Source: a bacterium
GTDB lineage: Bacteria; Zhuqueibacterota; QNDG01; JAFGCO01
DNA: 64,000 nucleotides
Assembly: GCA_016930535.1 (NCBI GenBank)
Contig: JAFGGN010000037.1
Location: 1 to 64,000, forward strand
Direction: 5' to 3'
Below, one piece after another: positions 8,947 to 16,425 of the stretch. The first letter of the stretch is position 1. Every line of letters starts with the position of its first letter. A program made the position numbers and the translations under genes. The notes below the pieces were generated by a model. The model had not been told where the DNA came from and did not search any database. It worked only from the letters and a program-made list of their open reading frames with translations.

Positions 8947-9753
8947 TTAAAAACTTTCCGCCCCGGACGGAAACGATCCCTGTTTGACATCGTCTGTATA
9001 CCGGGAAAAAGCATCCCGCAATGTCACAGCCAGTTCCGTGTATTGACGCACGAATTTGGGCTTGAACTCCTCAAAAAGTCCCAGCAGATCCTGCGTCACC
9101 AGGATCTGTCCGTCGCAATGAGACCCGGCCCCGATCCCGATGGTCGGAATATTCACAGAATTCGTGATGGTTTGAGCAAGAACGGCCGGGATTTTCTCCA
9201 ATACGATGGCGAAGGCACCCGCCTGTTCCAGAATTTTTGCATCCTCTTTCAGTATTTCGGCTTCACCGCTGTCCTTTCCGCGGACACGGTATCCGCCGAA
9301 TGTCTTGATGGACTGCGGTGTCAGTCCCAGATGACCCATCACCGGAATCCCCATGTCCGTAAGCCTGCGGATGGTTTCCGCGACAGGCGCACCGCCCTCT
9401 ATTTTGACGCCTTCGGCCCCGCCCTCTTTCATGAACCTGCCGGCATTGCGCAATGCTTCCTCCTGGCTCACCTGATAGGAAAGAAACGGCATATCTGCGA
9501 TAAGCAGCGCCCTTTTCACTCCGCGCGATACACACTGCGTATGATAGATCATCTGCTCCATGGTAATGGGTATGGTGGTTTCATGACCGGCGAATACCAT
9601 AGCCCCCGAATCGCCGACCAGAATCAGGTCCAGTCCGGCCTGATCCAGCAGCGATGCAAACAGCCAGTCATAAGCCGTCAGGCAGGCGATCTTTTCCCCG
9701 CTCTGTTTCATCTGAACGAGCATGGGGACCGTCATTTTCGATTTTTTTTTCAT
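8947..9753 (-). CDS. panB: Ketopantoate hydroxymethyltransferase
   Basis: A 268-aa enzyme of pantothenate/CoA synthesis that transfers a hydroxymethyl group from 5,10-methylene-THF to ketoisovalerate. Family segments are plain: CLTAYDWLFASLLDQAG, the metal-site ILVGDSGAM, ADMPFLSY, KIEGG, PVMGHLGLTPQS and IGIGAGSHCDGQILV. The length is normal. No panC or panD lies nearby. It follows the rhodanese lipoprotein gene by 17 bases and precedes a small membrane protein gene, in the same transcription direction. Confidence 0.96.
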   Translation of the reverse strand: MKKKSKMTVPMLVQMKQSGEKIACLTAYDWLFASLLDQAGLDLILVGDSGAMVFAGHETTIPITMEQMIYHTQCVSRGVKRALLIADMPFLSYQVSQEEALRNAGRFMKEGGAEGVKIEGGAPVAETIRRLTDMGIPVMGHLGLTPQSIKTFGGYRVRGKDSGEAEILKEDAKILEQAGAFAIVLEKIPAVLAQTITNSVNIPTIGIGAGSHCDGQILVTQDLLGLFEEFKPKFVRQYTELAVTLRDAFSRYTDDVKQGSFPSGAESF

Positions 9754-9770
9754 GATTGATTATCCATCCC

Positions 9771-10226
9771 TCATAGATCCTTGACCACGGGATAACCTGC
9801 ATTCCTCCAGGTTGAAATGCCGCCGCCCAGATTGTAAACAGTCAGAAAATCGTCATTCTCCATCATCACCAGCGCCTGACCGCTGCGGTTTCCGCTGGCA
9901 CAGTATATCAGATAGGTTTTTGATCTGTCGAGCATATCGATTTCCGACCTGAAATCCGCACCGTAAAAATCGATGTTAATCGCATTTTCGACATGTCCGC
10001 CTGCGTATTCGCCCGGCGTGCGTATGTCGATGATTATAAAATCCGGATTTTCCGAATTCGCTTCGATAAGATCCATCGCCTGCGCGGCATCGATCGTTTC
10101 GATAACGGGCTCAACCGGCCGGTCGTCCCCGGTTCCCGCAGGATTATGATCCCGGTTGCAGGAAAACAGGGTCAGCGTCATGATAAGAATAACAATGCCG
10201 GATTGAAACATAGAATGATTATTCAT
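9771..10226 (-). CDS. Rhodanese-domain lipoprotein
   Basis: A 151-aa exported single-domain rhodanese. The N-terminus is a hydrophobic signal ending in a lipobox-like LFSC, followed by a short linker. The rhodanese domain has IIIDIRTPGEYAGGHVENA and the active-site loop YCASGNRSGQA with its catalytic cysteine, then LGGGISTWRNAGYPV. It probably acts as a periplasmic sulfurtransferase or redox partner; the substrate is unknown. The ATG at 10226 has GGAA 8 bases upstream; an ATG three codons earlier is possible. It lies just downstream of a periplasmic thioredoxin gene, suggesting a common thiol chemistry role. Confidence 0.82.
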   Translation of the reverse strand: MNNHSMFQSGIVILIMTLTLFSCNRDHNPAGTGDDRPVEPVIETIDAAQAMDLIEANSENPDFIIIDIRTPGEYAGGHVENAINIDFYGADFRSEIDMLDRSKTYLIYCASGNRSGQALVMMENDDFLTVYNLGGGISTWRNAGYPVVKDL

Positions 10227-10299
10227 CGCTTTCATTCCGCTTGAAATGATCCCCAGCCATGCCGGTTCCGGGAAAAAAGAACCGTACAGGCAGTTCGTG

Positions 10300-10758
10300 T
10301 CAGGATCCCGGCTGAACCGCATCAAGAACCGAATCCATGACAGCAGACAGTCTGCCGGCACTCTGAAAACCGATATAATGGGCGATTCTGTTCTCCTGAC
10401 CGTCCAGGAACAGGATATTGGGAATGCCCACTCCCCCGTATTTTCCGGCATTGGCGTTGTAATGGTCTGCTACGTCACCCTGTTCATCCACATCGATCCG
10501 CACCGGTACGAACAGCGCAGCTTTTTCAACAACTGCCGGATCATGAAACGTGGAATCCTCCATCATCCGGCACGGCGGGCACCACTCGGCCTTGAAATCG
10601 ATCATGAGCGGCTTGTTCTGTGCATTCGCCAGGTCCAGGGCTGAATCGATTTGAGCGATCCACGGGATGCCCGTTTCAATCCCGGATTGTGCCTGCCGCT
10701 TCTGTGTACAAAACATCACCAGCATCAATAAACCCGTACAAATGAGCCGTTTCGTCAT
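10300..10758 (-). CDS. Periplasmic thioredoxin-like protein (WCPPC)
   Basis: A 152-aa protein with an N-terminal hydrophobic signal or anchor (LICTGLLMLVMF) and a thioredoxin fold of the DsbD-gamma / thioredoxin_7 type. The redox motif is WCPPC after MIDFKAE, and the cis-proline is in GVGIPNILF. It should reduce or shuffle disulfides in the periplasm. I prefer the ATG at 10758 because GGTGA stands just upstream; two earlier in-frame ATGs exist. It is followed by the rhodanese lipoprotein gene. Confidence 0.83.
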   Translation of the reverse strand: MTKRLICTGLLMLVMFCTQKRQAQSGIETGIPWIAQIDSALDLANAQNKPLMIDFKAEWCPPCRMMEDSTFHDPAVVEKAALFVPVRIDVDEQGDVADHYNANAGKYGGVGIPNILFLDGQENRIAHYIGFQSAGRLSAVMDSVLDAVQPGS

Positions 10759-10842
10759 ATTCACCATCCTTGCCTGCCAATTAAAATCCGAATGAACCAT
10801 CATAAAATACTGTAAAAACAGGTTAATTACAAGCCATGTCTT

Positions 10843-10925
10843 TATCTTTAATCTCTATCTTTAATCTTTATCTTTAATCTTTATCTTTGTTCTTTAATCT
10901 TTGTTCTTTAATCTTTAATCTTCTC
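10843..10925 (-). repeat. AAAGANN/GATAAA heptad repeat tract, longest copy
   Basis: On the minus strand about twelve near-identical words (AAAGATT, AAAGAAC, AAAGATA) run in tandem from inside the last codons of the metallophosphoesterase gene (encoding IEKIKD-TAA) into the spacer before the thioredoxin gene. Confidence 0.9.
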
Positions 10926-12272
10926 AATGTTTCCGTTCCTCAGACCAATAACCGCATCATTGTCGGGAGTGGGATCCGTCCAGATGCTTTCCATGGCAAA
11001 TCCCAGGAGCTGAATCATCAGATCCGGATCCGACTGAAGTGTATGGATGTGGGTCATGGAGACAGGGTGTTCCAGCTCTGATTCATCTCCGTGCACATAG
11101 GCAAGCATGGTGGATGTGATATCAGGCAGGAGCGCGGCAATGGCCGAATCGTTCAAACCCGCCTCACGAATATGCGTTTCCAGGATTCCGGACAGGTCGG
11201 CCAGTAAACGCTTTTTGGCATAGGTCTGAAAATCATCACCGCCCGTATTATAATTGATTTGCCGGATCAGGCGGGTTTCGAGCGACAGCGTATGGGATTG
11301 TCCGTCCAGAAATGCAAGCCGGACCGGACAGGGCCAGGTTACCGTGGATCCGCACTGTACATCGAATATAAATCCATCATCCCGAAAATCCGAAATATCC
11401 GAGCTGTGAAAATGGCCCGTAAACATGATTTTCAGACCGGAATCCGCCAGATAGGCCGCATGGTCACGCCAGTTTTGAACAAGATACTGGCTGAAAATCA
11501 GCGACATTCCGGCAAAATGTTCGACCAGGCCATGATGCATCAGTCCCAGTACCGTGATTCCGGCGATGCGGGCTTCATCCAGTTTGGTCAGCATCCATTC
11601 GCGTGTCGCTTCCCGTATATGCCCTGCGACACGGTCCGTACCGGTGTATTCACTGCCGTAATGACAGGCATCCACTGCCAGAATCCACACGCCCTCCTTG
11701 GGCCGGGCCACATAGGACAGGGAGACCGAATCCCTGTCAATGGCCTCGCCGTATCCGAATTCATGATACATGGTCTCGAACTCCTCAGGAGTGACGGATT
11801 CGACGGGTACGGGATCCCCGGATTCCGGATACCGGTATGCATACGGATTATTGATATCATGATTTCCGGGAATCACATATACCTTTTTGCCATCCTGCTC
11901 GATGTCCCCGAGAAATGACGCGACTTTTTCATGACAAAGCCTTTCACCGTTATTGGTCATATCGCCTGCCACAAGAACAATCTCGACATCTTCAGCCTGT
12001 ATAAGCCGGACCGTTTCCTCCATAATGGCATGACTCTCGGCCACCATTTTCCTGTCGCCGGCCACAAGACGCCCGAAGGCTTCACCGGCCGTTCCCAATC
12101 CGGGATCATAATAATGGGGATCCGAAAAAACGGTAAAGGAAAGGGACGCTCCGGGCGGCTCAGGTGCCTGAATGGTTTTGTCGCGAATGCAGCGGCTGAC
12201 CGACAAAAAAACAATCAATACAGGTATAAACCGCCTTATTCTATAAAAATAACAGTTGCACTGCACGGCCAT
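10908..12272 (-). CDS. Calcineurin-like metallophosphoesterase lipoprotein
   Basis: A 454-aa exported phosphoesterase. The signal peptide ends at a Cys (FLSVSRC), consistent with a lipoprotein. Dinuclear metal motifs occur in order: FSDPHYYD, LVAGDMTNNG, IPGNHDINN, LGLMHHG and FTGHFHSSD. The substrate is unknown; phosphodiesters or phosphorylated extracellular compounds are possible. GAGGAG lies 6 bases before the ATG. The C-terminal third beyond the phosphatase core (after about residue 330) resembles no domain I can name. The stop codon lies in the heptad repeat. It is the first gene of the minus-strand series that leads to panB. Confidence 0.85.
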   Translation of the reverse strand: MAVQCNCYFYRIRRFIPVLIVFLSVSRCIRDKTIQAPEPPGASLSFTVFSDPHYYDPGLGTAGEAFGRLVAGDRKMVAESHAIMEETVRLIQAEDVEIVLVAGDMTNNGERLCHEKVASFLGDIEQDGKKVYVIPGNHDINNPYAYRYPESGDPVPVESVTPEEFETMYHEFGYGEAIDRDSVSLSYVARPKEGVWILAVDACHYGSEYTGTDRVAGHIREATREWMLTKLDEARIAGITVLGLMHHGLVEHFAGMSLIFSQYLVQNWRDHAAYLADSGLKIMFTGHFHSSDISDFRDDGFIFDVQCGSTVTWPCPVRLAFLDGQSHTLSLETRLIRQINYNTGGDDFQTYAKKRLLADLSGILETHIREAGLNDSAIAALLPDITSTMLAYVHGDESELEHPVSMTHIHTLQSDPDLMIQLLGFAMESIWTDPTPDNDAVIGLRNGNIEKIKD

Positions 12273-12541
12273 ACAGGCTCCTCGTTTTATTCAAAAGAAT
12301 CCCTGCATATTGGTTAAAAATTCACAGAATTTCAAGTTTTATTTTCTGCCGGTTTCATCAGGCGGGCCCCTGCAGTACCGTATCGGATTCTGCGGGATTC
12401 ACTTTTACTGCGTTAATTCTTGATTTTATATCATTTTCTGTTTAATTTAAATATAATATATCCTTTATTATATCACACCCGGGAATTGCATTATGCTTGT
12501 TGTCTGTCTCCGCCGTAAAACGGCATGCAGGGAGTCAACTC
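12273..12541. other. Divergent intergenic region, AT-rich
   Basis: This spacer separates the metallophosphoesterase gene (minus) from the small plus-strand genes and must hold promoters for both. The segment 12419-12476 is very AT-rich and contains TATAAT at 12452-12457, but no well-spaced -35 was found. Confidence 0.4.
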
Positions 12542-12673
12542 ATGAAAAATTCTGCTTCGTCAATTTTGTTGATTCCTCTGTGTATGAATCCGTTTATCGC
12601 GAACTGTGCTGATCACCGGTTTTATAAACAACAGGACAGGATCCCGTTATGGCTCCATTCAAAGAATCCGTAA
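12542..12673 (+). CDS. Possible small peptide of 43 aa
   Basis: An ATG preceded by GGGAG at 7 bases opens a 43-codon frame (start MKNSASSILLIPLCM) that overlaps the start of the next gene by 25 bases. A short hydrophobic stretch is present. It could be a translational leader for the following membrane protein or a chance frame; the good RBS is the only positive evidence. Confidence 0.3.
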   Translation: MKNSASSILLIPLCMNPFIANCADHRFYKQQDRIPLWLHSKNP

Positions 12674-12909
12674 AATCTCCCATCGTCCATGTCGCATTTG
12701 TCTCAGGCCTGAGCATTATCCTGCTCGCCTGGTTTTCAAAGCGGGTGCTGTCCGAACCGATCGGTTATTTACAACTGGCCATCCCGCCGTTCATCGGTAC
12801 TGTTTTTTCCTCATTGTACGACAAGCATAAAAACTCACGATGGTTTAAACCATGGTATTGGATTTCGGCTGTCATTGTCGCAACTGTGCTTGTGATTGTG
12901 ATCCGTTAA
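12649..12909 (+). CDS. Small membrane protein, 86 aa
   Basis: An unrecognised protein with three hydrophobic segments (HVAFVSGLSIILLAWF, LQLAIPPFIGTVFSSL and WISAVIVATVLVIVI) and a short basic loop (YDKHKNSRW). AGGA lies 7 bases before the ATG. It precedes the outer-membrane barrel gene by 78 bases on the same strand. The even charge pattern and clean start favour a real gene, but no function can be given. Confidence 0.6.
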   Translation: MAPFKESVKSPIVHVAFVSGLSIILLAWFSKRVLSEPIGYLQLAIPPFIGTVFSSLYDKHKNSRWFKPWYWISAVIVATVLVIVIR

Positions 12910-12987
12910 TTATAAAATGGAGAATCCGGGAGGCTGCAAGATTATCAGAAATTAAATCCTGTTCATCGAATAATCAAGGAGGGAGTC

Positions 12988-13686
12988 ATGAAAACCAAAC
13001 TTATTTTATGTCTTGTCTGTCTGTGTCTGTTTTTTTCACTGAACCTGACTGCCGGAGAGAAGCGTCTTGGTGCATTGGGCGGCATTAATATCGCCACCCT
13101 TGCCGGGGATATCGACGGCGCGGAACCGTCGAGCATGACATTGGGCGCATTCGGAGCGATACTCGAAATGCCTCTGGGTGAACAATTCATGCTCTGCCTG
13201 GAACCTGTTTTCATTCAAAAAGGCGCAAAATACAAAGTGACCGCAGAGCCGGACGGTTATGATGATTACTATTACTACTTCGATTTTTTCGATGATATCG
13301 AATATAAAATCAATGCCTCCTATTTCGAGATTCCCATTCTGCTCAAAAAGCCCCTCGGATCCGGTAATGCCAAACCCTATATCCTCGCAGGCCCGTCATT
13401 GGGTATTCTCTCGAGCGCAGAGATCGAAATCAGTTTCATGGGCCTCGGCGGGTTTGATATCGATGTGAAAGATTACTGCACAAGCTTCGATATCGGCCTC
13501 ACGTTCGGCGGGGGCATCGGCCTGCCGTTTGGCAACAATATTCTGTTCGCCGAATGCAGATACACACTCGGCCTGACCGATATTTTCGAGGGCGCCGACG
13601 ATGAGGACCTCGAACTCGAAGATGTGGAACTGAAGAACAGGGGTATTCAGATCATGGGCGGATTCACTTTTCCGCTGGGCAACTGA
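12988..13686 (+). CDS. Outer-membrane beta-barrel protein
   Basis: A 232-aa protein with a cleavable signal peptide (residues 1-22, ending NLTAG) and the alternating pattern of an eight-strand porin-like barrel of the OMP_b-brl_2 type: LGALGGINIATLAGD at the start, FGGGIGLPFGN near the end, and a terminal GGFTFPLGN strand closing on an aromatic-containing beta strand. A very acidic patch (about residues 196-212) precedes the last strand and a tyrosine-rich loop (DDYYYYFDFFDD) is near residue 92. It is probably structural or a small adhesin/porin. An intrinsic terminator follows 9 bases after the stop. Confidence 0.78.
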   Translation: MKTKLILCLVCLCLFFSLNLTAGEKRLGALGGINIATLAGDIDGAEPSSMTLGAFGAILEMPLGEQFMLCLEPVFIQKGAKYKVTAEPDGYDDYYYYFDFFDDIEYKINASYFEIPILLKKPLGSGNAKPYILAGPSLGILSSAEIEISFMGLGGFDIDVKDYCTSFDIGLTFGGGIGLPFGNNILFAECRYTLGLTDIFEGADDEDLELEDVELKNRGIQIMGGFTFPLGN

Positions 13687-13695
13687 GTCATAAAA

Positions 13696-13725
13696 CGCCG
13701 GGGGCTGCTTGCCCCCGGCGTTTTT
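13696..13725 (+). terminator. Rho-independent terminator
   Basis: A 10-bp GC stem (CGCCGGGGGC / GCCCCCGGCG) with a TGCTT loop is followed by TTTTT. It ends the outer-membrane barrel transcript and, with AAAA on the other flank, may also serve the convergent SurA-like gene. Confidence 0.92.
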
Positions 13726-13746
13726 CATTGCATCGAACGGTCATTT

Positions 13747-15222
13747 TCACCTGAATATCAATGTGTCCGAACTGGTATAATGCGGGAATTCCGGCACGGC
13801 TACGGGATACGGCATGCCCGGCTGTATTGCAAACAGGGGAACCTGGGTCAGTTTCACATCCTTCAGCACATGTGTATCCACCCATATCCGTTTTGCGTAT
13901 TTCTCTTTCAGCTGATCAAGATATTCATCCACGGCCCTCATTCCCAGATAACTCGGATCTTTTTTCTGCAGCTCACCCACATGGATCTTCTTCAAATATC
14001 CGGGCAGATAGTATTTTGCCAATAATGCATCCTGCCACAATTGGCCCCGTTTGACGACAGCGGGATCGCTGTCCAGATGCCGCTGATAGGCCTGTTCGTT
14101 CAAAAAGTGATCGACCATGAGGTCCGCGACAGCCTGACGGAACGCATCCCTGAATTGAACGGGCTGCACATGCTGCTGTCTGTATACGAGCGGGTGCGAC
14201 ATGATAAGGCGTTTAAAATCTCCAACGCTCCAGATTTGCCCATCGAGTGTAAAAAACTGTTCATTCAGCATATCATTCAGTTTCAGCGGCGGCGGTTTGG
14301 GATTCTGGTCGGGCAATTCATCCTGATCGGGTGCAGGCAGATCCTGTTCTTTTATCTGCTCTTCCTGAAACCATTCGACAATCTTATTGAGGATTTCCGC
14401 ATTGAATTTCATTTCACGGCCGCGCATCAAATTGGTCTTGTAATCCTGCCAGATCGTTTTGGCCTGCAGTTCGGTCAACTTGCTCCTGACCTCCTGCAAG
14501 CGGAGCTGAACATCTTCCGGACCAAAAACCGGTTGAATCTGCACCTTCTGCACGCGCATCATGATCCATTGATCATCACCGATACGCACGGGCCCGATCA
14601 TGTCATTGACATTCAGCGGCTGGCTGAACAGGGCCTTGTGTATATTGTCATGTTCGGGATCCCGCCATTTTACGGTCTGAATCCCGGATTCTCCCATGGT
14701 TTTCAAATAGTCGAAAACCTGGGCCTGTGTCATTTTTCCCGAGATGATTCTGTTTTCGGTCTCCTTGCCGATATCCCTGTTGTTGATTGTCAGAAATTCG
14801 ACATCATAGACACGTTCTGACATTTGAAAGGCATGCCCGATATCCGCGGAATCCAGTTTTACCTGGCTGACCGCAACATCACGGTACAGCATTTCACGCA
14901 TGGCCTGTTCGCGTATGCCCTGAATATAGGCCTGAAAAACAGGATTGTTCAGCAGCTGGCATGTATCACCGGCTTCCAGGACAAGCAGTTTTTCTGCAAT
15001 CAGGTTGTTTAAAACCGCTTCGGCATTTTTAACCTTGCTGGGTCGTATGGTCAGTTCGGCCCTGGATTTTAAGTCATTGAGAGTAATTTCCTGCGTTCCG
15101 ACCCGTGCAATGACGGGGCTTTTGGAGGGCTCCGGTTTCTTCGAGCATGAAAAGCATAGAAGAACGGATATACAAAAACCTGAAAGGATAGCAATTACCG
15201 GATACCTGCCGTGTTTTCGCAT
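13747..15222 (-). CDS. SurA/PpiC-like periplasmic folding lipoprotein
   Basis: A 491-aa lipoprotein (lipobox LCFSC) resembling SurA/PrsA-type chaperones. After the signal the segment VIARVGTQEITLNDLKSRAE matches the SurA N-terminal helical domain, with LNNLIAEKLLVLEA. A degenerate parvulin-like region follows at about 150-240 (DVEFLTI, then PVRIGDDQWIMMRVQK). A second helical half (about 300-480) repeats the theme. Classical parvulin active-site residues are not obvious, so it may be a chaperone without isomerase activity. The ATG at 15222 is preferred (AGGA about 9 bases upstream). It lies downstream of genes for three outer-membrane or secreted proteins, its likely clients. Confidence 0.7.
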   Translation of the reverse strand: MRKHGRYPVIAILSGFCISVLLCFSCSKKPEPSKSPVIARVGTQEITLNDLKSRAELTIRPSKVKNAEAVLNNLIAEKLLVLEAGDTCQLLNNPVFQAYIQGIREQAMREMLYRDVAVSQVKLDSADIGHAFQMSERVYDVEFLTINNRDIGKETENRIISGKMTQAQVFDYLKTMGESGIQTVKWRDPEHDNIHKALFSQPLNVNDMIGPVRIGDDQWIMMRVQKVQIQPVFGPEDVQLRLQEVRSKLTELQAKTIWQDYKTNLMRGREMKFNAEILNKIVEWFQEEQIKEQDLPAPDQDELPDQNPKPPPLKLNDMLNEQFFTLDGQIWSVGDFKRLIMSHPLVYRQQHVQPVQFRDAFRQAVADLMVDHFLNEQAYQRHLDSDPAVVKRGQLWQDALLAKYYLPGYLKKIHVGELQKKDPSYLGMRAVDEYLDQLKEKYAKRIWVDTHVLKDVKLTQVPLFAIQPGMPYPVAVPEFPHYTSSDTLIFR

Positions 15223-15268
15223 AGAATTCATCCTGATTCCTGAATTTATTCGATGGATTACAGATAAA

Positions 15269-15300
15269 ACGGGTGAGCCGGAATTGTCCGGCTCACCCGT
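15269..15300 (-). terminator. Terminator downstream of the PorV-family gene
   Basis: A perfect 14-bp stem (ACGGGTGAGCCGGA / TCCGGCTCACCCGT) with a 4-base loop lies 41 bases after the PorV-family stop and is followed on the minus strand by TTTATC. It separates that transcript from the SurA-like gene. Confidence 0.85.
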
Positions 15301-15340
15301 TTCAGAGTCAGATTAATTGAATGAAAGCCTGAGATGTTTT

Positions 15341-16357
15341 TCAGAATCCCAGTATCAGTGAAAATTTCTGAATATTATCCAGCACACCGAAATCCTGGTA
15401 CGCATAATCAAGCCGCAGTTCGGTGAATCCCATCACCTTGTATTTGATGCCGCCGCCGAGTGCCAGACCCTCTTCCGAATCCCGCGCAAAGAGTGTTTTG
15501 TAACCCGCCCGCAGCGACACCATTTGATTGAACGTGTATTCCATGCCGGCATTGACATATTCCACATCATCGTTCGGATGCAGCGCATCCACAGCCACAA
15601 TCAGGTTGCTGTTGCCCGCACCCTTAAGCAGATCGATACCGAGGCCAACCCGGAACATCAACGGCATATCAAATTTGCTCGTCTCCAGGTTCGCGGCAAT
15701 TTTGTTGTTGTTACCGGAAACTGTTGGATCCGGATCGACCTGTATGAGATTATCCTGACCCAGCATCTGCATTTTCGTCCCGTAATTCGTGATGCTCATG
15801 CCGACTTTCAGTCCGCTGAACTGCGTTTCGAATAATGTTCCGACATCGATCGCGAGACCGCTTGCGGAAGAATGATAAATCTGTTCATTAACATATTTTA
15901 CGCTGCCGCCGATCGAAAACCGGTCCGTCAGGCTGCGCGCATACGACAGAGCAAAGCAATAACTGCCGGCACTGAACATCTCGCCCGTACCCATGGGCTG
16001 TGTAAGTGTCGTCCGTTCCATGTCGTCCATGGTCATGAATGTAGCAGACAATCCCATCGTGCCTATGCCCGCCATCGGCACGGCCACAGAGGCATAATTG
16101 AACGTAATGTCGGCAATCCAGTGCGTATAACTGAACATGGTCTGGGGCCCCTGAATCTGCGACAGTCCCGCAGGATTCCAGTATGCCGCCGTTGCATCGT
16201 CGCTCACCGTGACATAGGCCGATCCCATGGCCACGGCACGTGCCCCCACATCAATATTCAGAAAACCGGCCGCTGTCGTACCCGTCTTCGTGACATTCTG
16301 CGAATACAGCGGGACCAGGGCCAGCATCAGAATCGCGATTATCATCAATCTTTTCAT
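15341..16357 (-). CDS. PorV/PorQ-family outer-membrane protein
   Basis: A 338-aa outer-membrane protein of the PorV/PorQ (UPF0164) group, related to the FadL-type barrels that shuttle type IX secretion substrates. A signal peptide (ALVPLYSQ) precedes the family hallmark FLNIDVGARAVAMGSAYV and SDDATAAYWNPAGLSQI. The protein ends with a beta strand closing on phenylalanine (KFSLILGF). AAAGGAGATAAGGA precedes the ATG. It is third in a set with a TonB receptor and a large T9SS cargo, which suggests it helps deliver or anchor that cargo. Whether it is the genome's true PorV or a paralogue cannot be told here. Confidence 0.85.
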   Translation of the reverse strand: MKRLMIIAILMLALVPLYSQNVTKTGTTAAGFLNIDVGARAVAMGSAYVTVSDDATAAYWNPAGLSQIQGPQTMFSYTHWIADITFNYASVAVPMAGIGTMGLSATFMTMDDMERTTLTQPMGTGEMFSAGSYCFALSYARSLTDRFSIGGSVKYVNEQIYHSSASGLAIDVGTLFETQFSGLKVGMSITNYGTKMQMLGQDNLIQVDPDPTVSGNNNKIAANLETSKFDMPLMFRVGLGIDLLKGAGNSNLIVAVDALHPNDDVEYVNAGMEYTFNQMVSLRAGYKTLFARDSEEGLALGGGIKYKVMGFTELRLDYAYQDFGVLDNIQKFSLILGF

Positions 16358-16388
16358 TCCTTATCTCCTTTGGCTAAAAGTGGCCACG

Positions 16389-16418
16389 GGCCATGGCCGC
16401 CGTGGGGCGGTCATGGCC
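16389..16418 (-). other. GC-rich intercistronic hairpin
   Basis: A 13-bp stem with one mismatch (GGCCATGGCCGCC / GGCGGTCATGGCC, loop of 4) fills most of the spacer between the 1138-aa cargo gene and the PorV-family gene. On the minus strand a short ACTTTTAG follows. It could be an attenuator or an mRNA-stabilising structure that sets different levels of the two products. Confidence 0.5.
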
Positions 16419-16425
16419 GTCCTCA

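Noticed and set aside
8920..9759. A 279-codon plus-strand frame over panB
   Set aside because: panB on the minus strand is unmistakable; the reverse frame has no domain.
5634..10925. Heptad arrays as CRISPR repeats
   Set aside because: Units are 7 bases, adjacent and diverged, with no spacers of equal length and no cas genes.
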